Shown here: one piece after another, positions 34,199-43,289 of the stretch | Position numbering within the stretch: the stretch's first letter is position 1 | How the letters are laid out: every line of letters starts with the position of its first letter | Source: an uncultured Eubacteriales bacterium | GTDB taxonomy: Bacteria; Bacillota; Clostridia; Lachnospirales; Lachnospiraceae | Direction of reading: 5' to 3' | Length of the DNA: 57,841 bases | Assembly: GCA_900317095.1 (NCBI GenBank) | Contig: ONFL01000047.1 | Span: 1-57,841 of the forward strand | Notes under the pieces: model-generated | What the model saw: the letters and a program-made list of their open reading frames with translations, nothing else | Databases searched by the model: none | What the model was told of the DNA's origin: nothing | Translations under genes and position numbers: made by a program

Positions 34199-35530
34199 CA
34201 TCCATCTGCGGCGGCGGGTGAAATAATATATGACCATGATGACAGAAGTTACAGACCAGGTAACCGGATAGACGGCCTCTATGGCATGGATGGTGTGCAG
34301 GTGCGGGAATACCAGCAGCAGCCAGACGATCCGCAGGACGCAGGTCCCGAAAAATATGATCAGCATGGGCGGCAGGGTATCCCCCATACCGCGCAGGGCT
34401 GCCGAAAATATCTCCACGCAGACATAAATGGCGTAAAAGCGGACCAGGTAGCGCATCATGTCGACACCGGCCGCCGCTACTTCATGATCAGCTGTAAAGA
34501 GCATGAAGAGATATTTTCCGAAGCCAAAAAGAGTGAATGTCATACCCAGCGCAAATATCAGGGCCATGAGCAGGCCGGCACCCACGCTCCTGCGGATGCG
34601 GCCGTACTTGCCGGCTCCAAAGTTCTGACCGACAAATGTGGTGACGGAGATGCCCAGGGCCTGCAGGACCATCCAGTAGACCGCGTCCAGCTTGCCGTAC
34701 GCGGCCCAGGCAGACACGATGTTTGTTCCGAATCTGTTTATAGATGCCTGCACCATAAAGTTGGAGATCATATAGAGCGAGCCTTCTATACCGGTGGGCA
34801 GTCCCAGACGGATGATCCGTGAAAACATGTCCCTGTGCAGGCGGATCTGCCGCAAGTGCAGCTTATAGACATCCGCCGACCGGCTCAGGATGCGGATCAC
34901 GATCCAGGCGCTGACAGTCTGGCTGACGATAGTGGCCAGCGCCGCGCCGGGCACGCCCATCTTCATGACCACGACAAAAAGCACATCGAGGATGATATTG
35001 ACGACGCAGCTGATGATCAGCACATAGAGCGGTCTCCTGGAATCCCCGACAGCCCGCAGGATGGCGGCGCCCATGTTATAGACCAGGTTGGGCACCATAC
35101 CGCAGAAAAATATCCGCAGGTAGAGGACGGAAGAGTCCACGATATTTTCCGGCGTCTTCAGCAGGCGGATAGCCCAGGGCGCCGCGGTCAGGCAGATGAC
35201 CATGAAGGCAATGCCTCCCAGGACGGCGACAGCCATGGCCGTATGGACCGCCCGGCTGACCCGCTCCCCGTCCTTTGCCCCGTACAGCTGGGCAATGGTA
35301 ACGGAGGCCCCGGCGGATATGCCGACAAAAAATTCCACAAAAAGCTGGACGACCATGGCAGAGGAGCCGCCTACGGCGGCAAGAGCCACAGGACCCACAA
35401 AGCGGCCGACTATGACAGCGTCGACCGTATTATATAATTGCTGAAAAAAAGAACCCAGAAGCAGCGGAAAGAAATATACCAGCAGCTGCTTCCAGATCAC
35501 TCCTTCTGTAATCTGATTTGATTTCCCCAT
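34184..35530 (-). CDS. MATE family efflux transporter (third copy)
   Basis: The 448-residue membrane protein begins MGKSNQITEGVIWKQLLVYF and contains SCVVNIILDVLFVVVMKMG, placing it in a different MATE subgroup (DinF/NorM-like) from the two copies above. The gene ends inside its own terminator. It is transcribed alone, divergently from cobD. Confidence 0.92.
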   Translation of the reverse strand: MGKSNQITEGVIWKQLLVYFFPLLLGSFFQQLYNTVDAVIVGRFVGPVALAAVGGSSAMVVQLFVEFFVGISAGASVTIAQLYGAKDGERVSRAVHTAMAVAVLGGIAFMVICLTAAPWAIRLLKTPENIVDSSVLYLRIFFCGMVPNLVYNMGAAILRAVGDSRRPLYVLIISCVVNIILDVLFVVVMKMGVPGAALATIVSQTVSAWIVIRILSRSADVYKLHLRQIRLHRDMFSRIIRLGLPTGIEGSLYMISNFMVQASINRFGTNIVSAWAAYGKLDAVYWMVLQALGISVTTFVGQNFGAGKYGRIRRSVGAGLLMALIFALGMTFTLFGFGKYLFMLFTADHEVAAAGVDMMRYLVRFYAIYVCVEIFSAALRGMGDTLPPMLIIFFGTCVLRIVWLLLVFPHLHTIHAIEAVYPVTWSVTSVIMVIYYFTRRRRWMKTAG

Positions 35531-35701
35531 AATTACCTCCCGGACTATTCATATTATCGACTTTTGCCGCGGATGTCAAACCCGCCGCTTTAAACCGCTG
35601 CACTATCCGGGGCACAGATGAGAGCAGAAGCAGGCGGGCTGCGGCATAAGTTCCGGCGGATCGTATACAAAACAGGATGGACATAAAGGAGAAAGACAAT
35701 A

Positions 35702-36772
35702 ATGCTGAATAAAAAATGGCCTCATGGCGGGGACTGGAAGTCCTTTGAGGACGCAGCGGGCCGCCCGCCCCTGGATTTTTCCGCCAATATAAGCCCGCTG
35801 GGCGTTCCTGACAAAGTGCAGCAGGCCATACAGGAGGCGGCCGGGCAGGCGGACACCTATCCGGATCCCTTCTGCCGGGAGCTTACCCGGGCTTTTTCTA
35901 AGGCCCATGCCGTACCGAAAGAACAGATCCTCTTCGGGAACGGCGCCGCTGACCTGATCTACCGCATAGTCCTGGCCCTGCGGCCAAAGCATGCCCTGCT
36001 GCCGGTGCCCTGTTTTTCCGAGTACCGGTCCGCCCTGGCCCTGGCCGGCTGCAGCATTTCCACCCTTCTTCTAAAAGAGGAAAATGACTTCCATCTGCCG
36101 GAGGATTTTCCGGAAATGATACCGGAGGAGACGGACATAATATTCTTGTGCGAGCCGGGCAACCCGGCCGGCGTCGTAAACCCGCTGCCGCTCCTGCTGC
36201 GGACAGCCGAAAAATGCCGGCAGCTGGGGACTGTCCTTGTGGTGGACGAATGCTTCCTGGACTTTCTGCCGGACGCAGACAGCCGCAGCCTGCTGCCTTA
36301 CCTGGACCATTTTCCCAACCTGATCATCCTCGGCGCCTTCACAAAGCTGTACGGTATGGCCGGTGTCCGTCTGGGCTGGTGTCTGTGCGGCGATCCGCAG
36401 ATCCCGGACCGGCTGCGGCAGGCAGGACCGCCTTGGAACGTCTCGTCCCTGGCCCAGGCTGCCGGCCTGGCCGCCCTGGAATGCGGAGATTATGTGGACC
36501 GCCTGCTGGCCCTGACAGAGCAGGAACGGTCGAAGTTAATAAATGCCCTGCAGGAGCTGGGGCTGAAGGTCATTCCCGGCCGGGCCAACTATCTGCTCTT
36601 TAAGGGGCCGCAGGATCTGGACCGGGAAACAGCCCGGCAGGGCATACTCATCCGCAGCTGCAGAAACTATCCCGGACTGGGAGAGACCTGGTACCGGACC
36701 GCCGTCCGCAGCCCCCAGGAGAACCGGCAGCTGATCAGGACTCTGACGGACATCCTGGCGGCAGCGGATTGA
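35702..36772 (+). CDS. cobD: L-threonine-O-3-phosphate decarboxylase
   Basis: The 356-residue PLP enzyme of the histidinol-phosphate aminotransferase fold has the CobD openers HGGDW and DFSANISPLGVP, the active-site block GAFTKLYGMAGVRLGW (PLP lysine in FTK) and the C-terminal Arg in the RTAVRSPQEN block. CobD makes (R)-1-amino-2-propanol phosphate for the cobalamin nucleotide loop. Without other cobalamin genes beside it, assignment over HisC rests on the HGGD start. AAAGGAG precedes ATG. Confidence 0.85.
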   Translation: MLNKKWPHGGDWKSFEDAAGRPPLDFSANISPLGVPDKVQQAIQEAAGQADTYPDPFCRELTRAFSKAHAVPKEQILFGNGAADLIYRIVLALRPKHALLPVPCFSEYRSALALAGCSISTLLLKEENDFHLPEDFPEMIPEETDIIFLCEPGNPAGVVNPLPLLLRTAEKCRQLGTVLVVDECFLDFLPDADSRSLLPYLDHFPNLIILGAFTKLYGMAGVRLGWCLCGDPQIPDRLRQAGPPWNVSSLAQAAGLAALECGDYVDRLLALTEQERSKLINALQELGLKVIPGRANYLLFKGPQDLDRETARQGILIRSCRNYPGLGETWYRTAVRSPQENRQLIRTLTDILAAAD

Positions 36773-36796
36773 CAAAGCTGAAAAATAGAGTATTTT
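36769..36796 (+). promoter_or_regulatory. Promoter of the ThrE-type exporter genes
   Basis: TTGACA (36769-36774, overlapping the cobD stop) and TATTTT (36791-36796), 16 bp apart. A hairpin GCACGC-N6-GCGTGC lies in the leader. Confidence 0.5.
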
Positions 36797-36870
36797 ATTT
36801 AAGGAACACGTAGCAGCCGCACGCAAAGGCGCGTGCATGACCAGGCAGAGACAAAGGCGGGGAGATAATC

Positions 36871-37674
36871 TTGAAAGATGAGCTGCAAAAGCTCCGGGCC
36901 AGCAGTGAATTTATGCGGCTGATCCTGGATATCGGAGAAGAAATGATGCTCAGCGGGGGCGAAGTCTCCCGGGTCGAAGACACCATGAGCCGCATCCTGC
37001 GGGCTTACGGTTTTTCAGAGATCAACGTTTATTCCATCCCGGCCCAGATCCAGGTGACCGCCATTACGCCGTCCGGCCGCACACTCACGCAGATGCGGCG
37101 CCTGCACAGCAGCGGCGGCAATAACCTGACCCGGGTGGAGCTGCTAAATGACCTTTCCCGGCGGGCCTGCGCCCACCCCTGCTCTCTGCTTTCCATCCGC
37201 TCCCAGTTCGAGCAGATCCGGGCTCAGCGCCCCTCCCGGGCGGCATCTCTTTTCTCGGCCTATGTGGGGACCATCCTCGGCGCCGGGGCCTTTGCCTGCT
37301 TCTTCGGCGGCACGCTGCCGGACGCCGGGGTTGCCGCCATTCTGGCCTGCATCATCACATTCATAGACCGCCGCTTCCAGCACCGGGGTGAGGGCCAGCT
37401 GCTCTACTATTTCCTGGTTTCCATCCTTACCGGACTGGCCGCCTGCGGTATAAATTATCTGGGGTCTGCCGCCGGTCTTTCCATGAACCTGGATAAGATC
37501 CTCATAGGCTGCGTCATGGTCACCATCCCCGGCGTTGCCATCACATACGCTGTCCGCGATATGCTCCTGGGAAATATCATCACCGGCCTGCTCCGCTTTG
37601 CGAATTCCCTGCTGGTGGCCGCCAGCATAGCCAGCGGCTACGTCCTGGCCCTGATTCTGACCCGGGCCCTGTAA
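36871..37674 (+). CDS. Threonine/serine exporter, ThrE N-terminal domain type
   Basis: The 267-residue protein has the soluble DUF1212 start (LILDIGEEMMLSGGEVSRVEDTMSRI) followed by five membrane helices. ThrE proteins export threonine and serine; in many Firmicutes the function is split between this protein and a second small one, as here. The start is TTG at 36871, selected by GGGGAG six bases ahead. Confidence 0.88.
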   Translation: MKDELQKLRASSEFMRLILDIGEEMMLSGGEVSRVEDTMSRILRAYGFSEINVYSIPAQIQVTAITPSGRTLTQMRRLHSSGGNNLTRVELLNDLSRRACAHPCSLLSIRSQFEQIRAQRPSRAASLFSAYVGTILGAGAFACFFGGTLPDAGVAAILACIITFIDRRFQHRGEGQLLYYFLVSILTGLAACGINYLGSAAGLSMNLDKILIGCVMVTIPGVAITYAVRDMLLGNIITGLLRFANSLLVAASIASGYVLALILTRAL

Positions 37675-37685
37675 AGGAGGATGTC

Positions 37686-38126
37686 ATGCATTATTTTCTT
37701 CAGCTTCTGGCGTCCGCGCTCGGTGCCGTCGGTTTCGCTCTGCTGATGCAGGTGCGCAGGAGATACATTCCCCTGATCGCGGCTCTCAGTTTCGCGGCCT
37801 GGGGCGTCTACCTGCTCCTGGACCAGGTTCTTAATTCTTTCTTCACCATGCTGCTGGCAGCTGCCTTCTGCTGCCTGATGTCGGAAATATCTGCCCGCAT
37901 ATTAAGATGCCCGGTCACGGTCCTGCTTATGCCCTCGGCTGTTTCTCTGATCCCCGGCTCCGACCTTTTCTATACCATGTATCATGCCTTCAGCGGAGAA
38001 TACGGACTCTTCCGCGGCTATGGCCTGAAAACACTGCGGTCCGTCATCGCCATCGCCGCCGGCTTCGCCATCATAAATCTCATATTCCGGGCTCGAAAAA
38101 GCCAGACGGCAGATAAACAGGGTTAA
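37686..38126 (+). CDS. Threonine/serine exporter, small subunit (ThrE_2/DUF3815)
   Basis: The 146-residue protein has four to five membrane helices and the family block CPVTVLLMPSAVSLIPGSDL. It completes the split ThrE exporter. AAAGGAGG lies before ATG, 11 bases after the large subunit, so the pair is one operon. Confidence 0.88.
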   Translation: MHYFLQLLASALGAVGFALLMQVRRRYIPLIAALSFAAWGVYLLLDQVLNSFFTMLLAAAFCCLMSEISARILRCPVTVLLMPSAVSLIPGSDLFYTMYHAFSGEYGLFRGYGLKTLRSVIAIAAGFAIINLIFRARKSQTADKQG

Positions 38127-38198
38127 AGATATTTTCCTCCTGCATATCTGCCGTCTGTCGTTTTATTTTTTTCCTGCAGGCTCTGCGCCTGCTTTTTT
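38103..38198 (+). terminator. Tandem terminators after the ThrE pair
   Basis: First, a perfect 12-bp stem CAGACGGCAGAT/ATCTGCCGTCTG (38103-38157) with the stop codon in its loop and a T-rich tail. Second, GCAGGC-TCTGC-GCCTGC (38176-38192) followed by six T. Confidence 0.85.
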
Positions 38199-38204
38199 AT
38201 TTTC

Positions 38205-39032
38205 CTAAAGATCTACTACCTGCATGGCGTTTCTCACCTGGGCAGCCGCGCTCTCATCGCCGAGCCCGTAGTCTGCCCATTCCCGCTGATGTCCCAGGCA
38301 GGGGCAGATGTAGCTGATGCCCTCCTTTTCCATGGTTAATCTGCGGTGGATGTGGCCGCTGACAGAAAGCTTTACGTTAAACTGATGGAAAAGATCCTCG
38401 TAGGCACTGCTGCCCAGAAAGGCCTGGAAGAAATCCCACTGCTTTGTGCCCTTTGACAGAAGCAGCTCCCTGACCGGCGCCATGTGGGTGACCACAACAA
38501 CCGGATAGTCCCGGCAGACCCGCAGCTGATTGCGCAGCATGTCCAGACGCTTCTGGAGCGTACCGGGATTGTCGTCAGTCCAGCTGTTGTAGAGCCTGTC
38601 TTTCCAGGTCCTGTCCCCGCAGGTCATGCTGTCCAGCTCCTGGCGGCTGCAGCCGTCCATGGCAAAGGAGTAATCATACCAGCCTATGTCCCCGGTGAGG
38701 GCAAATTTGCCGTCTTTGCCGTCCAGCAGCATAACTTTTTCCACCAGACAGCGGGGATCGGCCCGGAACATCTGATAGATATCCCCTATTTCTGTTCCGG
38801 GAACGTTCTTATTCCACAGGTCGTGGTTGCCGGGCACATAAAAGACCGGCAGACCGCTCATCCGCTCCAGCTTGCGGGCTGTCCCCACCGACCGGACCGG
38901 GGTCTCTGTCAGGTCGCCGGCTACAATGATCATCTCGGCCCCCTGCTCCTTCGCCGCGGCCGCGGTCTCCTCCAGGACAGGCTGCCCCTGGTTGACATCG
39001 ACATGTAAATCCGAAATAAATGCTGTCTTCAC
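38205..39032 (-). CDS. Calcineurin-like metallophosphoesterase
   Basis: The 275-residue protein has the complete five-motif metal set: SDLHVDV, AGDLTE, GNHDLWN, THMAPV and GHIHRR. It is a dinuclear-metal phosphoesterase of unknown substrate, cytoplasmic. It ends just short of the moaA/MOSC-MogA genes, which lie upstream on the same strand, so it may be the last gene of that operon. Confidence 0.9.
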   Translation of the reverse strand: MKTAFISDLHVDVNQGQPVLEETAAAAKEQGAEMIIVAGDLTETPVRSVGTARKLERMSGLPVFYVPGNHDLWNKNVPGTEIGDIYQMFRADPRCLVEKVMLLDGKDGKFALTGDIGWYDYSFAMDGCSRQELDSMTCGDRTWKDRLYNSWTDDNPGTLQKRLDMLRNQLRVCRDYPVVVVTHMAPVRELLLSKGTKQWDFFQAFLGSSAYEDLFHQFNVKLSVSGHIHRRLTMEKEGISYICPCLGHQREWADYGLGDESAAAQVRNAMQVVDL

Positions 39033-39061
39033 AACTCTTCTCCTTGTTATGCAAATGGTTT

Positions 39062-40063
39062 TCAGCCCCCGATCCCGGACATGGACCGGCGGTCTGCCGG
39101 TCTGCCCGCTGCCCCCCGGTCCTGGAAATCATGGCGGCGGGGCTTGGCTGACAGAGCTTTTTCCAGGGCCTGCTCCAGGGCCCGGCCTCCGCCTTCCAGC
39201 AGGCAGGATTTCAGATCCACCCCGTCCTCATAGGCCAGGCAGGGCTGCAGAACGCCTGCCGCGCTCAGCCGGATCCGGCTGCAGCTGTCGCAGAAACAGT
39301 GACTTAAGGGGGAAATAAATCCGACCAGGCTTTTAAAACCGGCAAACTCATAGTAGACCGCCGGGCCCTTTCCAGGGTGCGAGGCTGAGGGACGCGCCGG
39401 GCCGAAGCGGCGCTGCAGCAGGTCCATCAGCTGGTCCTGCCGGTAGGAGGCAAGATCCGCGCCGGGTCCTATGGGCATCATCTCTATAAAGCGGACCGCA
39501 ATATCCTGATCCCTGGCTATGGCGGCGATATCCGCCAGATCCCGGTCCCGGCCGCTGCCGCAGCTGACCGGGACACAGTTGAGGCGGACCGGCAGGCCCG
39601 CCCGGCGGCAGACCCGGATGGACTCCAGAACCTGGTCCAGCCCGTCCGAGCCGGTAATGATCCGGAATGTCTCCGGATCCAGGGTATCCAGACTGACATT
39701 GACCTCATCCAGGCCCGCCTTCACAAGGTCCGCCGCCAGCTCTCCCAGGCGCAGGCCATTTGTCGTGAGGGCCACCGTCTCTATGCCCGGGACCGCTTTC
39801 AGCGCGGCAGCCAGACGCCCTATATCCCTCCGGACCAGCGGCTCTCCGCCGGTCAGCCTCACCGTCTTAAGGCCCATGCGGGCCAGGACGGTGACGATAC
39901 GGACAATCTCCTCAAAGCGGAGGATATCTTCATGGCAGGTCAGGGGCACGCCCTCCGGCGGCATGCAGTAGCAGCAGCGCAGACTGCAGCGGTCTGTCAC
40001 GGAAATCCGCAGATAATCAATATTTCTTCCCCAGCTGTCCTGCATAATCAGTGCCTCGCGCAT
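39062..40063 (-). CDS. moaA: GTP 3',8-cyclase
   Basis: The 333-residue radical-SAM enzyme has CSLRCCYCMPPEG (first cluster), the SAM-binding TGGEPL and C-terminal CFCDSCSRIRLSAAGVLQPC (second cluster). It ends in the Gly-Gly that MoaA needs. It makes the first intermediate of molybdenum cofactor synthesis. The start overlaps the MOSC-MogA gene end by 16 bases, giving tight coupling. MoaC and MoaE are not in the window. Confidence 0.95.
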   Translation of the reverse strand: MREALIMQDSWGRNIDYLRISVTDRCSLRCCYCMPPEGVPLTCHEDILRFEEIVRIVTVLARMGLKTVRLTGGEPLVRRDIGRLAAALKAVPGIETVALTTNGLRLGELAADLVKAGLDEVNVSLDTLDPETFRIITGSDGLDQVLESIRVCRRAGLPVRLNCVPVSCGSGRDRDLADIAAIARDQDIAVRFIEMMPIGPGADLASYRQDQLMDLLQRRFGPARPSASHPGKGPAVYYEFAGFKSLVGFISPLSHCFCDSCSRIRLSAAGVLQPCLAYEDGVDLKSCLLEGGGRALEQALEKALSAKPRRHDFQDRGAAGRPADRRSMSGIGG

Positions 40064-40989
40064 TCTCCGCCTGTTCCCCGCAGGATATCCAGGCCGTGGC
40101 CCAGCAGGGGAAGCAGATAGTCCAGAGATTCCTGCACGGCTTTGGGACTGCCCGGGAGATTGATGATCAGCGTCTGCCGGCGAATGCCCGACACGGCCCG
40201 GCTGAACATGGCCCGGGGTGTGATGGACATAGAATAGGCCGTCAGGGCCTGGGCGATTCCCGGTGCCATGCGGTCACAGACCGCCGCCGTCGCCTCCGGC
40301 GTATTATCCCTGGGGGAGAATCCGGTTCCCCCGCTGGTGAAAATGACATCCACCCGCCGCTGGTCGGCCAGGCGGATCAGCTCCCTCTCAAGCGGCTCCG
40401 GGTCATCGGACAGCAGAAGACTTTCCTTCACATCATAGCCTGCCTCCTGCAGGAGTTTCTCCATCAGGGGACCGCTCTCATCTCTGCGCTGGCCCCGGGA
40501 TCCCTTGTCGCTGAGCGTAAGAACAGCCGCCGTATAAGGCCGGCCGGCCTCCGGTGCAAAGACCTGCAGCGGGTCTCCGGCCTTTACCGGTCCGCCCTTT
40601 AAGACAATGGCAAATATACCTTCCCGGGGCATAATGCAGTCGCCCATCCGCTTATAAATAGCGCAGTGATCATGACAGTCCTTGCCGATCTGGGAGATCT
40701 CCAGCAGGACCGGACCGGAACCGATCTGCAGTCTGGTCCCCACAGGCAGGGCCGGCAGGTCCAGGCCCTCCACGATCAGATTCTCGCCGAAATCGCCGTC
40801 CCGCACATCGGCGCCGTCAGCCCGGAACTGGTCTATCTTTTCCTTCGAAAGAAGGCTGATCTGCCTGTGCCAGCTGCCGGCGTGGGCATCACCCTCTATG
40901 CCCCAGTTCTCCCGAAAATAAGCGCACTCCACCGGACGCTTGGGTGTTCCCTTCTTCTCGCTGATACAGACTGCCGCTATCTTTGCCAT
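40048..40989 (-). CDS. MOSC-MogA fusion for molybdenum cofactor biosynthesis
   Basis: The 313-residue protein joins an N-terminal MOSC domain (about residues 1-150, with GDAHAG, GDFGENL and the conserved Cys in GKDCHDHC) to a C-terminal MogA/MoaB domain (155-313, with TLSDKGSRG and FTSGGTGFSPRDNTPE). MogA adenylylates molybdopterin; MOSC domains handle the sulfurated or finished cofactor. ATG 40989 is placed by GGAGGAAG; a far longer frame upstream lacks a start signal and is antisense to the next gene. Confidence 0.92.
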   Translation of the reverse strand: MAKIAAVCISEKKGTPKRPVECAYFRENWGIEGDAHAGSWHRQISLLSKEKIDQFRADGADVRDGDFGENLIVEGLDLPALPVGTRLQIGSGPVLLEISQIGKDCHDHCAIYKRMGDCIMPREGIFAIVLKGGPVKAGDPLQVFAPEAGRPYTAAVLTLSDKGSRGQRRDESGPLMEKLLQEAGYDVKESLLLSDDPEPLERELIRLADQRRVDVIFTSGGTGFSPRDNTPEATAAVCDRMAPGIAQALTAYSMSITPRAMFSRAVSGIRRQTLIINLPGSPKAVQESLDYLLPLLGHGLDILRGTGGECARH

Positions 40990-41075
40990 ACACTTCCTCC
41001 TCCCGGCCGCGGCCGGACGCTTTTCCATAATCTTAGCACATTGCACCGCTCTTTGCATCCCGCGTTTTTTGTGCA

Positions 41076-41104
41076 TTGACTTAAAGCTTGCTTTGGTCGA
41101 TAAT
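41076..41104 (+). promoter_or_regulatory. Promoter of EamA transporter gene
   Basis: TTGACT (41076-41081), 17 bp, GATAAT (41099-41104), about 38 bases before ATG 41143. Confidence 0.7.
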
Positions 41105-41142
41105 AGGGGACAGCACGAACAGTGAGAGGGGATTTTGTATAT

Positions 41143-42042
41143 ATGAACAGGAAAAAGAATGTCCGGGGAGCGCTGCTCAGCGTATTCGCCGGGATCTGCT
41201 GGGGACTTTCCGGCTGCATGGGCCAATATCTTTTCCAGTATCAGGGCATGGACAGCCACTGGCTTGTCCCGGTCCGCCTGAGCCTGGCCGGTGCCGTTCT
41301 GCTGGTATTCTCCCTTTTTAAGTACGGGTCGAAAGAAGTCCTGCGGCCCTTCCGGGAGAAGCGGGACACCCTGGAGCTGCTGATCTACGGCCTGGCCGGC
41401 ATCAGTGCCTGTCAGTTCTTCTATTTCTATACCATCCAGCTGGCCAACGCCTCTTTTGCTACCATCATGCAGGAGCTGGCTCCACTGATGATCCTCCTGG
41501 TCATGTGCGTCATGGAGCGGCGGCTGCCCGCCCCGCGTGAGATATTCTGCATCTCCATAGCCTTCACCGGCGTTGTGCTGATCACCACCCACGGGAATTT
41601 CTCCAGTCTGGCAGTCCCTGCCTCCTCCATCATAGCCGGCCTGGTCTGTGCGGTCTGCATCGTGGTCTACAGTATCGTGCCCGCCCGGCTGCTGACCCGC
41701 CATCCGATCCCCATCCTTCAGGGCTGGGCCTTTCTCATGGGCGGCATCCTGTTTTTCCTGGTCTTCCGATCCTGGTCCTACGGCTATGTGCCCGGGAAGA
41801 TGGGTCTCTTCGGCATTGTCTTTGTCGTCATCGTGGGAAATGTTCTCGCCTTCGTCAGCTTTATGAGCGGACTCAAGCTGATCGGCCCCGATAAGTCCTC
41901 CCTCTATGCCTTTTCAGAGCCCCTCTCGGCCAGCGCCGCCTCTGTCCTGCTGCTGCATGGCTCCTTCACCGGCTTTGAAGCTGCCGGCTTTGCCCTGGTC
42001 TTTCTGATGCTCTTCATCCTTTCCAAGGATAAGAACAGATAA
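41143..42042 (+). CDS. EamA/DMT-family transporter
   Basis: The 299-residue protein has ten membrane helices in two EamA repeats; GALLSVFAGICWGLSGCMGQ and GLVCAVCIVVYSIVPARLL start the halves. DMT carriers export amino acids or metabolites. A GTG at 41122 is also in frame but ATG 41143 fits the family start. Confidence 0.88.
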   Translation: MNRKKNVRGALLSVFAGICWGLSGCMGQYLFQYQGMDSHWLVPVRLSLAGAVLLVFSLFKYGSKEVLRPFREKRDTLELLIYGLAGISACQFFYFYTIQLANASFATIMQELAPLMILLVMCVMERRLPAPREIFCISIAFTGVVLITTHGNFSSLAVPASSIIAGLVCAVCIVVYSIVPARLLTRHPIPILQGWAFLMGGILFFLVFRSWSYGYVPGKMGLFGIVFVVIVGNVLAFVSFMSGLKLIGPDKSSLYAFSEPLSASAASVLLLHGSFTGFEAAGFALVFLMLFILSKDKNR

Positions 42043-42067
42043 GGACTTCTATCAGAAGCTTTCCTGC

Positions 42068-42096
42068 TTGAATCCCCCAAAATGCTAATGTATAAT
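42068..42096 (+). promoter_or_regulatory. Promoter of 2-hydroxyacid dehydrogenase gene
   Basis: TTGAAT (42068-42073), 17 bp, TATAAT (42091-42096). The start would be near 42103, leaving a leader of about 100 bases with strong hairpins. Confidence 0.65.
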
Positions 42097-42203
42097 AAAA
42101 ATGATTGGGCGACCACATGCCTGATCATGCAGCAAAAGGATCAGGCTTTAAGGGGGGCCTGACCACAAAAACATTTCAATATACTCAGGGGAGGGAATCA
42201 GAC

Positions 42204-43160
42204 ATGAATATTAGTCTGCTTGAGCCTTTAGGGCTGACACAGGAAAAGATCGACGAACTGGCAGAGGGTATTACAAGCCGCGGCCACTCTTTCACCTACT
42301 ATGACACAAAGACAACAGATCCGGCCGAGCTGATCCGCCGGTCCGCAGGACAGGATGTGGTTATGATCGCCAACAATCCGTACCCGAAGGAGGTCATAAA
42401 GGCTTCCAAAGATCTGAAAATGATCGCAGTTGCCTTCACAGGCATAGACCATGTAGATGTGCAGGCCTGCAATGACCGCCACATTATGATCTGCAACTGT
42501 GCCGGCTACTCCACGACTTCCGTAGCCGAGCTGGTCATCGGACTGACGATCGCTGTTCTGCGCAAGATCGGTCCCTGTGACGGAGCTGTCCGCGGCGGCA
42601 TGACCAGCGCAGGTCTTACAGGACTGGAGATCGGCGGAAAGACCGTCGGCATCGTCGGCTGCGGCGCCATCGGCACCCAGGCGGGCCGCCTTTACAACGC
42701 ATTCGGCGCCCATGTCCTGGCCTTTGCCCGCCACGACCGGCCTGAATGGGCAGATGCAGGCATCCACGCCGCTGACCTTGACACCCTGCTGGAACAAAGC
42801 GACATCGTATCCATCAACCTGCCGCTGAACGCCAATACCCGCGGTTTCTTTGACAAAGATAAGATTGCGAAGATGAAGCCGGGCAGCATCCTCATTAACT
42901 GCGCCCGCGGGCCCATCATAGACAACGCTGCTCTGGCGGACGCCCTGAAAGAGGGCCGCATAGCCGGCGCCGGCATAGATGTCTTCGACATGGAGCCTCC
43001 GATCCCGGCTGACTATCCGCTGCTGTCCGCGCCCAACACGGTACTCACCCCTCATGTGGCATTCCTTACCAAGGAAGCCATGGTACGCCGGGGAGCCATA
43101 GAATTCGACAATGTCATCTCCTGGCTGGAGAACAAGCCGAAGAACGTGTGCAATAAGTAA
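42204..43160 (+). CDS. D-isomer-specific 2-hydroxyacid dehydrogenase
   Basis: The 318-residue NAD(P) enzyme has the Rossmann motif GIVGCGAIGTQAG and the catalytic Arg in NCARGPIID, Glu in DMEPP and His in TPHVAF. It reduces or oxidises a 2-keto/2-hydroxy acid (D-lactate, glycerate or related). ATG 42204 is preceded by GGGGAGGG; an upstream in-frame codon would place the leader inside the protein. A strong terminator follows. Confidence 0.92.
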   Translation: MNISLLEPLGLTQEKIDELAEGITSRGHSFTYYDTKTTDPAELIRRSAGQDVVMIANNPYPKEVIKASKDLKMIAVAFTGIDHVDVQACNDRHIMICNCAGYSTTSVAELVIGLTIAVLRKIGPCDGAVRGGMTSAGLTGLEIGGKTVGIVGCGAIGTQAGRLYNAFGAHVLAFARHDRPEWADAGIHAADLDTLLEQSDIVSINLPLNANTRGFFDKDKIAKMKPGSILINCARGPIIDNAALADALKEGRIAGAGIDVFDMEPPIPADYPLLSAPNTVLTPHVAFLTKEAMVRRGAIEFDNVISWLENKPKNVCNK

Positions 43161-43177
43161 ATCTGCGCACTGAGCCA

Positions 43178-43226
43178 AAAAAGAGGAACCGCCGCATTTT
43201 TTACAATGCCGGCAGCTCCTCTTTTT
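43178..43226. terminator. Bidirectional terminator
   Basis: AAAAGAGGA...CCGGCAGCTCCTCTTTTT forms a long imperfect stem with A/T flanks between the convergent dehydrogenase and SPFH genes. Confidence 0.8.
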
Positions 43227-43289
43227 ATTATGCCTTAACTTTTATAATATCCGGATCAGAATCTATTATATCTGAATCAGAAGCCCTTC

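Noticed and set aside
35531-35701. Cobalamin riboswitch before cobD
   Set aside because: No B12-box or typical folding could be found; the same holds upstream of cbiL.
40990-41703. N-terminal extension of the MOSC-MogA frame
   Set aside because: It runs antisense to the EamA gene and through its promoter; GGAGGAAG before ATG 40989 marks the true start.
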